A stretch of DNA of 64,000 nt. Source: Hepsetus odoe. Taxonomy: Eukaryota; Chordata; Actinopteri; Characiformes; Hepsetidae. The notes below the pieces were generated by a model. That model was not told where the DNA came from. It worked only from the letters and a program-made list of their open reading frames with translations, and searched no databases. Numbering within the stretch: position 1 is the first letter of the stretch; every line of letters starts with the position of its first letter. This document shows, one piece after another, positions 1-12,100 of the stretch. The translations under genes were made by a program, and so were the position numbers. The DNA lies in NCBI GenBank assembly GCA_017165825.1, contig CM029368.1, positions 30,832,138 through 30,896,137 of the forward strand, written 5' to 3'.

Positions 1-1136
1 ATAAAATATCCATGATAGGAAACCTCTGTTAAAGATCCGGAAAAAGGTGAGGCGTATGGAAGTGATGAAGGGCCTATATTGGTTACGAGATACATGCGTA
101 AGCCTTTACCTCAGTTTCCATGTAGTTAAGGCTTATTCACGGATGCCAAATGAACTTAGGCCCGTCATTAATTTATATGAGAAACTCAGTAACCAGCAGC
201 CTTATAAGGATTCGATTCATCGACATTCCTGTGTTATAATGTGCAATGAAGTAGAGATGGTTCTGAATTATCCTGTTGGTCTCTCATGGTAAGAAACAGA
301 GCCAGAGCTATTTTAAAGGCTTATTGGTTTCTTTCTTTCCAGTTATATAGTTTGGTGTCCCTGCATGCTTTCTTACTATTCAGTTAAGTTCATTTTTGGT
401 GGCCTTTTTTAGAGTCACTGTCAAATATATGGCAGCTTACTCTCTTACTACTGTAATATCCTCAGCCCTACAGTGAATATTGGCTTTGGAGAGTAAAGTT
501 GAGAGAGTTTATGTGTAGGTGTGAAGTAAATTAGCCGAAAGGAGCTGACTGTAAGAGGATGAATTAGCTGGCAAAAGGGGACTCCCTTTCCACACTAGGA
601 AACAATGGCCTCCACTAAACAGGCCTGATGTTCAGCAGTCCCTTGACACCTCCTTGAACAATAGCCTGTTTTTACAAACAAACCACTTACAGACACAACT
701 CCCTCATAATCACCTCATTGTACCCTTAGGTCAGTAACCCAGCTATGGGACGTTCCATATTCATAAACAAATCACAGCAGACAAGCAAGCAAGGAGGTCG
801 CGACCTTTTTTTTTTCAGTTTATTTGCGCTTAAAGCTCAACTGAAAGAGTAGTTGAGGAAAGAGTGTTCTGCAACGTTTGAAAGTGGCAGATGAAGAATA
901 GGCTTCACTTCTGTAGTGTCCACAGTCGCACCTTCATCACATCAGTTGGAAATTCAAGTGCCCAAAACACAATGGAAATAGCCATCTCAAGTCTGCTCGG
1001 GGTCTGTCTGCCCCTTCTCTTTGTCTAAATTTCACTGTTTTTTTCTCATGTGATATGTATATATCTGTTCTGTTCTTCTCCTCTTTGTTTGACTTTTAAT
1101 TGTTTTTCTTCATTTAATTTCTTTTTCCTCTTCCTA

Positions 1137-1184
<48 letters not shown>

Positions 1185-4100
1185 ACTCTCTCTCTCTCTC
1201 TCTCTCTCGCTTTGCAAATCAATGCAATTAAAAAAGGCGTTATCAGCATCATTAATGTGCAAAAATGAATTAGAATAATTCATGGTTGTCTTCAGGAAGT
1301 GATTTTTTTTCCGTTTCTCAGTGTTCTCCATGCCTGCTTTCTGAAGACAAGCAGCTCATTTCAGAGCCCTGCAGCGAGCAAGGCAGCATCTGTGTGTGTT
1401 TACTGTACGACACTTGGACAGAGCGTTTGGCAGCGGGCGTGCCCCGCCCTGCTGCCCGCCTGCCTGGGGCACTGGGCTTTCTCTATGGCCCACCCTAATC
1501 AGCAGCACAAGGGGCCTTTTGATTCCACCAACTCAAGCTGTTTGTGGGGGAAGTCTGGCAATGCTGAGCTGATCCAGGAGCCGCCTTGTGATGCAGTTAT
1601 GAATCAGAGTTAGTTATGAGGGGGTGACCAACAACTCTGAGGTATCACAGCTGTATAACTCTGGATGAGTCATAGCTTTGGTGATTGCTTTTGGTGTTTT
1701 CAGATATTTTAAAGAGTTTTTCATGCTCAATCCATCTATTTCCCATAATAGTCTTTTTGGTATGTGTTTGAGATGTCTTACTTCCCCATTAATAATGAGA
1801 CATTCTGGAACATTTGCAGATGCCACTACAGCTGAGTGAAATTAAAGGTACGTCGGGGAACTTCAACCTCTCTAGGAACAGATTCAGAGGAACCTTGAGT
1901 GTCCTCATTCGTGAAAGTGTGGGGTCGGGCTGCTCGGAAGGTTGAAAGTTCCCTCCTAACTGAAAGTCCACAATTAAATAGACTTTCTCAGGATGGCTTC
2001 AATTAGTTATTAGAAATGAGTTCACCTGTATTACTGAGCTTTTGTTGAGAAAGGTAAGACGATTTAAAGTCTGACCCAGTTAAGATAGTGCTGTTCACCT
2101 AGAAAGCCTTGTGCTTATAGACCAGGCACATTTATCTCACACATGGCCACCTTCCAGTTCTTCTGGCCTGGAGGCAAACCTAAATAAAAATGCCTCAGTC
2201 TGCAGGAGCAATTTTAGTGACAGTGAGTCCCCAAGAAATCGCCCAATTTGGAAGAAGGCAAGTGCAATGGAGAGATAAAGAACAGTTGTGTTTCTGTTTT
2301 GGAGTCCTTGAGCAAAACCTCACTTCGGGCCCCCCAAGCATCCTCTGCTCACCAGCAGTAGGTTTTTTCATTGCCTCCTGAAATGACTGAATAGCCTACA
2401 GCTAGCCAACGATATGTCATGGTGGTCAGGAAAGTACAGGCATTTTCGTCTAACTGTCCTGCAGCTACCTAGGCCAGTTTATGAACACTTTCCAGTTTCT
2501 TCTTCCAGTTTCTCTTTTTCAAGTCCATTCTTTAGCAGACTTTAAATCATACCTCTATTTTTACAAGCATGAGATTTTTTCTTTGTTTATATGTATCTTT
2601 ACCCATCTGTAATCAGTGTTAAAGGCCTAGTTGCGATGCCTTCTTATGCCTTCAAAAAGAAGGTCTCCTTTTTGTGTAGCTTACGGATCAAGATTTTAAA
2701 AATATTTCATTGTCCTTTCAGTTTTCAAGCAATTGCCTCGGGTTTAGATGACATGAATATTCAGAAGTGTGTCTAATCATAGCAGAAATGTTTATATGTC
2801 CTAGCTTAAATCTGAGGCTTTCTGTAAAGTGTGCCTCTGAAAATTGTGAAGAGCTAAGGAGCTCTGTATTGTGTGAACACACAATGTGTAGAACGACTGT
2901 GACTTAGTAGGTTAGGTAAATGATCTTGTCCATGCAGGTTAAAAAAGCTGGAAAAATCCTCTGCTTTTTCTCAGTCTTTTGCCCAGCGGTGCACTGCAGA
3001 TTAGGGATCTGAAGCTAATACTTGACTTCCTTGCCCTCTAGCTTCACCTCTATGATGGTAAAAAGAATGAGTGAGGCTGACAGAGTGAAGCGAAATGATC
3101 GAGATATAGAGCACTTTAGCAAGGGCTGAGGATAAAAGGCAGGCAGGAGTGGAGATCTAAAAAACATGTTTACTCCTGGCAGTCTGGCTTAGAGCTCTAA
3201 GGTTTCACTGCTGGCAGAGGTCCTATGGAGACAAAAGAGAGAAGGACACAGAGAGCTGACTCTCTTTCCAGCTTTCATAAAATACTGCTGGTTTCAGTGG
3301 CTGCCACATCACAGCCTCCTCCTGCCACAGACCGATGCCCTCCTCACTGTCTGCCCACTAAACCCCAGCGTAACGTCTAACCTTACTCCTTCAGCGAAAT
3401 CCAAATAGGCCTGAAACTGAATGTCTGAATAATACATCTGGTAGTCCTAACCATGGAAACCCTCCAGAGACATCCAAAGGTACCATCTCAAATCATTTAC
3501 GCCATCTTTGGGATCCAATGACGTGCCACAGAGCCAATGAAAGTTGCAGAAAGCTGCTTGATCTCAACTGGTAGCTGCTTTTAACCCTTCAAGGTGGAAT
3601 TCCAACAATTACTTACGTTAATTAATTTATTTTAAAAGAAAACTTAAAAGTAAGTCATTCAATTGATGAGAAATGATCTGTTCTGGAATCAGCGTAGTTC
3701 ACAGTAGTGGTGATTGGAACCAGACATTTGAAAAGATGAATGCCCCAGAAGCTTCATCCAATAAAGTAATGAAAAAGTTATGAATACAATGGTTGATGCC
3801 TAAGAGAGAGATGGGGAGATGCATGGAGGCCAGTGTAGGGAAAAAAGCAGTATCTAAAAACAGAACAAGAAGGTGACTATTACCTGTAAATTATGCCCTG
3901 TAATATATAAAACTTGACATTAAATAAACCGAATCTAAATGACTTGTGGAGGGCCCACGTCCAGCACTCAGCTCAGCCAGTATAGCTGCTCGTAAATAGA
4001 TTTGTTGTGTCTGAAACCATCAAAACTTGCCCTCCAGGACTGGAGTTGTGCACCCCTGTCAATGAGTACCTTAAAGCATTCGACAAACTGATCCCAGACC

Positions 4101-6122
4101 CCTTCCAACACACAGGTACAGATCAAAATTGTGGACTGGTTGCAGAGGACAATTTGGAGAACTGCTGTTCTCCAGGATTTAAAAATGAATTGTTCTTTAA
4201 CAAGTTATCCTTGGATGAGATATGTACATGTCGAGAACCTTTTGGTGGTTCAAGAACCTCCATATGACACAAAAGGTTTCTATACCAATTTGTTTATTTT
4301 TCCTTGCACTAGATGTCCAAAGCAGAAACCATTAAGAATCCTTCATTATTTAAATCATTGTGTTTTTGCACTCCTAGCCCATGTGTCTGAACTAGAAAAT
4401 AACCATGGAAATCAAATACAGTTTCCTTTCTTCATTTCTTTCAAGATAAATTCAGGGGAAACATCAGAGAGAACTCTTTGGTGGTATTATGAAAATATTA
4501 CTGGGGTCAGTATTTATTTCAGCCATTCCCCCACATTCTCTGACACATCGGTGCTTTATGGGCATCACTTTGCAGCGGTTTTCGGGTGCTCCCCCTTCCC
4601 CCAGACTTAAAAAGTCTCAGCTGTGATCTCCTGGATAAAAATAGCAAATGAGATTTTAGCGTGTCTTTTTGTCCCTCAGCATTTGTCTGGGAAAGCCTGT
4701 GTTGTGGGAATTCCCAGCAGAGAGGAGTTTCATAAAAAAGGCCTTAATGGGGATGACAAACGGCCTCCAGTTTGAAAAGGGCCACCTTGAGATGCATAGC
4801 GTAGGTTTTCCATCCATTCTTTTTAAAGTCAAGGTATTTAAAAAAGATTTTGGTTAGAGCTTCTATGAAAGGCTCTTTAGGTAACCAAAAATCGTTGTAC
4901 TATGGTCGTACCTTAGTACCTTAGGACTTTTAGGATTTTTAAGACCATAGGCTCGCCACTCATTACCAGGTTTATTGTTAGTTTTACTGCATTTTTTATT
5001 AACTTTGTCATGCATTACTGGACTCCTCAAGGGGGAGGATAACGTCAGGGGTTTGTAAAGCACATCACACATGCTCTTGGCTCTGTTCAGCTCATTATGG
5101 TTTCATCAGCTGCTCTCTTAGCCCAGCTGGGTCAGACACAGACAGGCCATGATGCAAGCTCAGTGTTGCCTTGAGGTCTATGCCTGCTAACCGCCTCCTC
5201 ACACACTGATTGGGCAGTGACTGATAGGAATTCATTTGCCAGAGCAAGCTTGAACCTGCTATGTATATATAGCTTGTTCTGGCTAATTAATGAATAAAAG
5301 TTTGAAAAAATGTCATTTTATAACCATGGAAGAAGGCTAACACAATTCTTCGTCATTTGGGTTTATGTGTTCTCTGATTTTTTCCATGTTGACGGAGGAC
5401 TAAGGGAATTTGGCCTGTGTGGTACCTCTCGTTCATACCCCAGTAGGAGATGGATAATAACTTCCTACAACCCAGAAATGTTTTATTTAAATGGGAAACG
5501 TGTTTCAGTGTTTGCAAAAATGTGTCAAAATATATTTTTTGATCTTTTTAAAAAATAAATACATTACATGAATTGAAATTAATTTGTATATTATTTCCTT
5601 TATAAGGAATGTCCATGTAAATAAATATATACATTTCTCCAACAAGGAACAAATTCTAGTATTACTTTTAGATTGTGATTGCAACAATCTTGCACCCCTT
5701 TGATCAGAATAGTCTTTGTCAGTATAGAGTGATGCAGTGATTTACTGATTATTTTGAAAGAATACAAACTTCCCAAAGCCATTACACTTACAGAGTTGTG
5801 GGAAAGTGAAGTGATTAATAAAGCAGAGCCATAATCCACCAGGGAAATTTCTACGGCCTTTTTGTATAAATAAAGGTTTTGATGGTCTGCTCCTCAGTGT
5901 TTCAGCGCCCTGTGTTGGAGTTATTCTTCCATTGCTGCAGACAAAAAAAAAGGGAGAAATAACTTTTTAAACATTTTTATTCAAAGTAATTTAATACAGT
6001 TGCAATGTTCACAAAACGTAATACTGCGTGAAATGCAGTCGGCTTTTTCAGATTTTGTATAAACTTACTGCCAAAACAGATTCCTGTCAATGTCTAAATA
6101 ATCTGTCTCTTCTCTTTTTCAG
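1..6122. other. Probable intron of nfatc3; no exon recognised
   Basis: This stretch precedes the first identifiable nfatc3 exon, which needs an upstream exon ending in phase 1. I looked for the preceding Rel-homology exon and did not find it. Open frames here are short and resemble no family I know. Visible structure is a CT tract (1138-1209), scattered A/T-rich stretches and short pyrimidine runs. Confidence 0.55.
1138..1209. repeat. (CT)n / (GA)n microsatellite
   Basis: About 70 bases of nearly pure CT dinucleotides, interrupted by a few TTT, CAC and CGC units. It yields spurious Ser/Leu-rich and Arg/Glu-rich open frames on the two strands. Confidence 0.95.
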
Positions 6123-6178
6123 ATGGTCATCACATATGGGAAATGGAGGCCAAAGCTGACAAGGAGTCCTTTAAGCCA
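6123..6178 (+). CDS. nfatc3: nfatc3 exon: 56-bp exon of the Rel-homology C-domain
   Basis: The acceptor is a pyrimidine run ending at AG 6121-6122, and the donor GTAAGT starts at 6179. The exon starts in phase 2 (AT completing a GAT codon) and holds 18 full codons, including GHHIWEMEAKADKESFKP. It ends on a codon boundary that matches the next exon. Confidence 0.85.
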
Positions 6179-9100
6179 GTAAGTCATTGGGGTCAAAAAT
6201 ATCTCAGAAACCTTTTTAGGAAAATATTCCCAAGTTGAATTCATTTTACTGTCGGGATATTTACATCCATGTAAATTTGATCTGTTACTTTACTAATGAT
6301 GAAAAACACCACAAAATGTCATTGTAATAAAGTAATATCACACAAACAGGGTGCAAAATACAAGGGGTCTTGGGTTTTGAAGACCCTGATTGATTGAATT
6401 TTGGAGTTTCTGGACCCAAACACTGGTCAAGAAGCACGGCATACGGCTGCCAATTTAAATGCAGAGGAGCAATTTCACCATGACAATATCCATCTGCAGC
6501 TTGCATCATCCATCAGCCGTGGCCTTGTGGTTAGAGAGTAAGCCCCAGGGCCGGAAGGATGTGGGTTCAAATCCCAGAGCAGTAGGTTGTCCTGAGGTAC
6601 CCTTGAGCAAGGTACTGCCCCCTTCACTGCTCCTCAGGCACATTAAATAGCTGCACCCTGCTGCATGGTGTCATGGCAGAGGTTGCATTTCGTTGTGTTT
6701 CCCTGTGTGCTGTGCTGTGCTGTGCTGTCTTTCACAAAGACAAATTGCTATTTTATGAACTTCTAACCAGTGTTTTACTAACCAGTCACAGTTTTAGATG
6801 AAATTCTGTGAGGGCTTTGATAAATCAAGGCTTTCAGGCCAGTCAAAACCAGCCATTTGTTTTGTTTGAACCAATTCTGGCCATTCTTAAGCATAAATAT
6901 TGGTTCAATAGTTTTCAACATATGTTATGAATCCCACCATTGTGGAATTTTTTCAAAACCATTCTACACACAGACATGCCCACCATGACTCCCCCTGCTC
7001 TCTCACTCCCCGAATCAAACTCTTAAAGTTTAAAAACCAAAGTTTACGCTTCAGGATTAGACTGTGTTTATGTGTGAGGCATTACACCTGTTCTCCAGAC
7101 ACACACGCACGCGCACACACACACACACGCACACACACACACACATACACTATTAAAATATGTCCGCCCGCCGACCCTAAAGTCTAGTCTGTTGGAACAG
7201 GTCCTTTCTAAACACTGACAATACATAGCCAGTGTTCTCCTAAGCAACATGGAATGAACTGTTGGTCTTTTGTCTCTGTCTGGGAATGTGACAGGATGGA
7301 CCTGCAGCATAAGCACGGATCTTTTATAATCCTTAGTTTAAATCTGAGACAAACTTCCTAACCTCTAACACACTTTTTTAACGGGGTTTCACAAACTTTA
7401 CATACCAAGCAATATTAGTCTCATATGGCACACACCTTTGGAACTGACCTCTGATGAAGGGTGTCCCCACCTAACCCGACCTAGGTACTTTCATGTTGAT
7501 TTCATTTCAATCCCAATAATTTAAGTAAATAAAAGCACACAATTTAGAACAGAAAGCATTAGAAATTACTTAAATTTGCAACAAAAAATAGCCTCTCATA
7601 CAGTGATCATTAGAATCTTTTTAGCTTTTCAGGGCTGTGGAGATGTGTTCTTGGATTTGTGACTTGGTTTTGGAAAATTCTGAAGAAGATATAACATGGC
7701 GTAGACATGGACAGGAGCAGGACACATAAGCACAAGACAAGGGACAAATATGAGGGCAAAGGCAAAATGTGACAGGCATTTTGAAAGGGTGAATTATAGT
7801 ATAGCTTTATGTTATTTTACCATATTCTACTTTATATACTTATAAGTTCATTTAAATCTATTATTATAATTTTATTATAATTCTTGTTAGTTGTCAGTGA
7901 TGGTGACACATTAAATGCATTTAAATACTCGTCTGCGTTGACTTGGTGCTGATATTGACTCAGGGGGGCTTGAGGTTTATCGGAATTGACTCAGGACTGG
8001 ACTTGAATGGCTTTTATGTACTGACTGAACAGTGGACTTGAGACTTGACTCAGAAGTGAATTAGCCTGCGTCGATTTGGTGCTTGACTTTGAGGCTTGAG
8101 AGTCAAGACTTTGCCACGTAGTGATGTTTCTGCCCCAGGGGCTACTTCTGTGAAGTAATCATCTTGTATTTTAGCGAATATAATGTCATTTTATGTCGCT
8201 GTAACATGCACAGTAGCTTGCCCTTTCCTTTCAGTTTTAATGGGAATACATTTTGTACATATTGCTGCAATTCAGGGATAATGCCTGTTTATAGCGCCTC
8301 TACAATATCAGCCTAAATAGAAGGCCAAAAAGAGGATCATAGGACATATCTTATACCTGATCCATTAAGAAATCCATTTGCTCTCACTGAAATGAATGTT
8401 TACGCACTATATTTCATATCCTGTCAATGCTATATTACGGATAATTATATGCTATATTACAGCTAAGAAAGCCTAATTATCCTCAAATTCCATGTTGATC
8501 TAATTAGTTCTTTATTAAAAAAGTCAGGTGCTTCTGATGGAACTGAATAAATCCATGCAGTTGCTGAAGATACCAAATCTTTGTTCTTTACCCATTAACC
8601 ATATTTGTATTTATTTATATTTGTTCAAAATTTATACCACTTTTGTTGGTGAAAGCAGTTTTTTTTTAGATAAATTGTAATTTTCTGGACTGCTTATGGC
8701 TTCTTTGCACCTTATTGTGTGCTCTTACTACATCATTTTCAGGTACCCACTGGTTTCCTAAGACAAACAAATATTTTGAGTCACTGACTCAATAAATATC
8801 ACTGAACTGGCTAATTTCTGAAAGCCAGTCTTTGTCTAGTGTCTGGTGGTTCACAACTTCCATGCCTGGTTTCAGCTCTGACAGAGTGACTGGAGACCAT
8901 CTGCCTGAATGGTGTATTACTGTGTTAAACATTTTTTTACAAGGATCTCTTTGATTTCTGGCCTTCCCTGCCCCGCTGTCTGCATTTATATATTTATTTA
9001 AAATGAACCACTTTCTAACGCGCCCTAAACCACATGCTTCCTTATGTCTCATAAGCTGCTTTATGCAGTGTGCCAAGCTCTTGCTCAGCTCCTTGATGGG

Positions 9101-12100
9101 ATTTCACTTGGTTGCCTCATTCACTTTTTGTCTTAGGATACAGTACTGAAAGTTTTCAGACCTATTCAAATTTGACTCTTTGTTGAATGAATTCATTTTT
9201 TCCTCATTCGTCTACACACTAAATCCTACAATGACAAAGCAAAATGATTTTTCTTTGTGTGAAAATACAAGTTGGAAAAACTATTTAGCTGCTTTGTTAT
9301 GACCCTCATAACTGTTTCTATCAACAATCTTTCAATACTTTTACATCATCGTTGGAGTCCTACTTAAATGTAGTAGACCTTCCAACTGATGGTAAATCTG
9401 TTTTCCTAATATAGTGTTCAACCCGGTCTTAAAAGCTTCAGTCAAGAAGAATTGGGGAACTATCCCAGTGCACTGGTAGTGGTGGTCTAGTGGTAGGATG
9501 CTCGCCTATGGACCAAGAGGACACAGGTTTGAATCCTACCTTCGTTGGGTTCCTGAGCAAAATCCTTAACCCCGAGTTGCTCCAGGGGGACTGTTTCTGT
9601 AATCTGGAGTTGTAAATCGCTCTGGATAAGAGTATCTGCTAAATTTACATAAATGTGAATTGTGTTAAGACTTGATGCTGCTCATGAGTCTGATTATTTA
9701 TGTAAATGGTGTGTCAGTTTTTATTCTGAGTATATTTGCAAAACACTCCAAAATTGTTCTTTCTGTTTTACGTACACAGTCACCACCCACCAGTGTTCAC
9801 CAACATCCAGGCAATGCCTGGCAGCTTGTCAGGACTCTAAATTACCTTTTAGTGAGTCATTCAGCGTGTGCGTTAGCTTCTGATATAGGAACGTAAACAC
9901 CATTGGTAAGGTGAGTAAGTACAGGAAAGCATAAAATTTATGGCAAACAGTCATACCCTATCCATTCAGAAATTTGATTAATGGAGTGGTGGTAGTCTAG
10001 TGGTAGGATACTCACCTGTGGAGGCCAAAGGCTTGAATCCCACCTCCAGCACTACCATCATTGGGTTCCTGAGCAAAATCCTTCACCCCATGTTGCTCCA
10101 GGGGGATCATGCCTGTAGTAAGGAATTTTAAGTCACTCTGGATAATAGTGTCTGATAAATGCCATAAATGTAAATTAAGGATGGACAGTCTTTAAGTGGA
10201 ATTGTCCCTTCAAGAATCATGCACTGAAAAATGGAACAAAAGTTGGATCGTCTGGTTCTTCTACAGTGGAGCTTTCATGGCATTGCTCCAGAGCACCATT
10301 CTTGCATCTTATTTAAGAGTATACCTTGGATGTATTCATGTGAAGAGCAGAAATTTCACTGGCATTATATCCAGCACTACTTCAAAGCAAAAGCTGGCAT
10401 TAGCTAAGGGGCTGAGAATGCTGCTGGTGATGAAGTTAACAAATGAAATTCTTTCTAGTGGCTCACTCTTCATCTGGCCATGCACAGCAGCCACACCAGT
10501 GCGCTAATATAAATAGCAGCAGGGAGCTCACCTGCACATGGTTCTGAAACCTGTGAGAAGACTGATGATTTCCTCTCTGGCTACTGTTCAGCGCCTCCAT
10601 CAGTCTGCTCCTAGCCACATGGGGTTCATCTCAGGGTAGAGAGGAAAGGGGACAGTTTGTTTGCAGACGCTCCTAGTGCTCGACCAATCCTGTAACTGTG
10701 GTCAGAGATGATGCAGTGGTCAAAAGTTCACTAATGTCTGAAGAAAGAGAGAGGAGTGCAGGCATGAAATGTCTGGACAGTGTCACTGAATGTTCTCTTA
10801 TTCAGGGAAAAAGGCATGAAAAAGTCCCATATGCTGCTTAGCCTGTCTTACTATCATATACCCATATTCCAAAGTGGTGGCTGTGTGTCTAGGACCCCAC
10901 TGGACAGTTTGACTCTATGTATGTTTGATGAAGATGACATTGAACTGATCCTCAGAAATGTTGTATTTAAGGTCAGCAGAGCTTTCACTTTATTTGGGTT
11001 TAAAATTCCTTTTTGTGTCAACAGACAACCTTACTTGTGGAGGTTCCACCATACCGAAACCAAAGAATATCCAGCCCAGTTCAGGTAAATTTCTACATAT
11101 GCAATGGCAAAAGGAAGAGGAGCCAGCACCAGCGATTCATCTACCTGCCCCCTAATGGTAAGTCATACATTCCACTATCTAGATATTCATTTAATTTCAT
11201 TCTTTCTCATTCATCGGTGAGGTCAGTGTGGAAGATAAAGTTATGTGTAGTAAAGGAAGTCGTCTTGCATACCAGACTCTGCATCAATTTGACATTGCCA
11301 AGAACTGCTATTATTGAAAAAAGACAAAAGGTCCATCACAGCTCATTGTTTTGGTACAACATATAGACAGAGCCATTTTTGGAAATCGTGCTATATAATC
11401 ATTCCCTTGGGAACCAAAGCAATCTCTAGCCTAAAATATAGAGACCTTCCTACATACTTATTGCTTTAGGCAAAACCTGCATTTGATACTGGGACAATGA
11501 GTTTAATAAATCTTTCCAATCTCATGGATGTATATTTTTCTGAAAGGCTTACTTATCTTCACAATGCCCAGGGCAGGCATCTGCTCACTTGAATATAGCT
11601 GGAAAGTCCAAAGTTTCACATCATAATGCGCAGTAGGGGGGTAGGTGAAAGGAAGATGGCCAATCTGAATGCATCTGGCAGTAGTGGGGGCTTAACTACC
11701 TATCAATATGGGAAAGAAAGCAGAGGTCACAGAGTGGAATTTGACCCCTCAGATGTTTTTTTTTTCTTAAAACAGCACATTTAATGTTTTAATTCAAATT
11801 CAAATTATAATTAAAGTAAAATATTTTCAAAAGTAATGAATGTCAAAATCTTACTCAGACTGTCAAATAAAGCATATATTCTGATTTGTGCAGTGATGTT
11901 TTACAGTGGCACTATCCTTTTAGAGAAAGGGGTCAAGCCTAGGAGGTTGTTCCCACTGCTAAAAGCATCTCCATAAACATGTTTCCTTTCCGTACCTGTT
12001 AAGTTATGGGAGCACTGAAAGGGCGACAGTCGGGTGGGGTTGACTATGTGAAAGCCATTATTCAAATGCCAACCAGTTGTCAAATTAAATTTTAAAAAAA

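Larger units (their letters stand above)
6179..11024. other. nfatc3 intron with SINEs, a CA repeat and a Tc1 remnant
   Basis: The interval lies between two exons that join in phase. It holds SINE copies at 6513, 9476 and 9985, a CA tract near 7101, a diverged GACT-rich tandem stretch near 7925-8110 and a Tc1-like fragment near 9110. I see no other exon. Confidence 0.7.

Noticed and set aside
47..292. 81-codon open frame at the left edge
   Set aside because: No family resemblance, no splice or codon pattern supporting it, and it sits in presumed intron DNA.
1046..1331. Arg/Glu-rich and Ser/Leu-rich open frames
   Set aside because: Products of the CT/GA microsatellite read in different frames.
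4007..4610. Overlapping open frames of 86 and 159 codons
   Set aside because: The translations have no recognisable motif and overlap each other in different frames. They do not match the missing NFAT exon.
10780..11088. Possible in-frame extension upstream of the 11025 NFAT exon
   Set aside because: The conserved domain starts exactly at the CAACAG acceptor, and the previous exon at 6123 joins it in phase.
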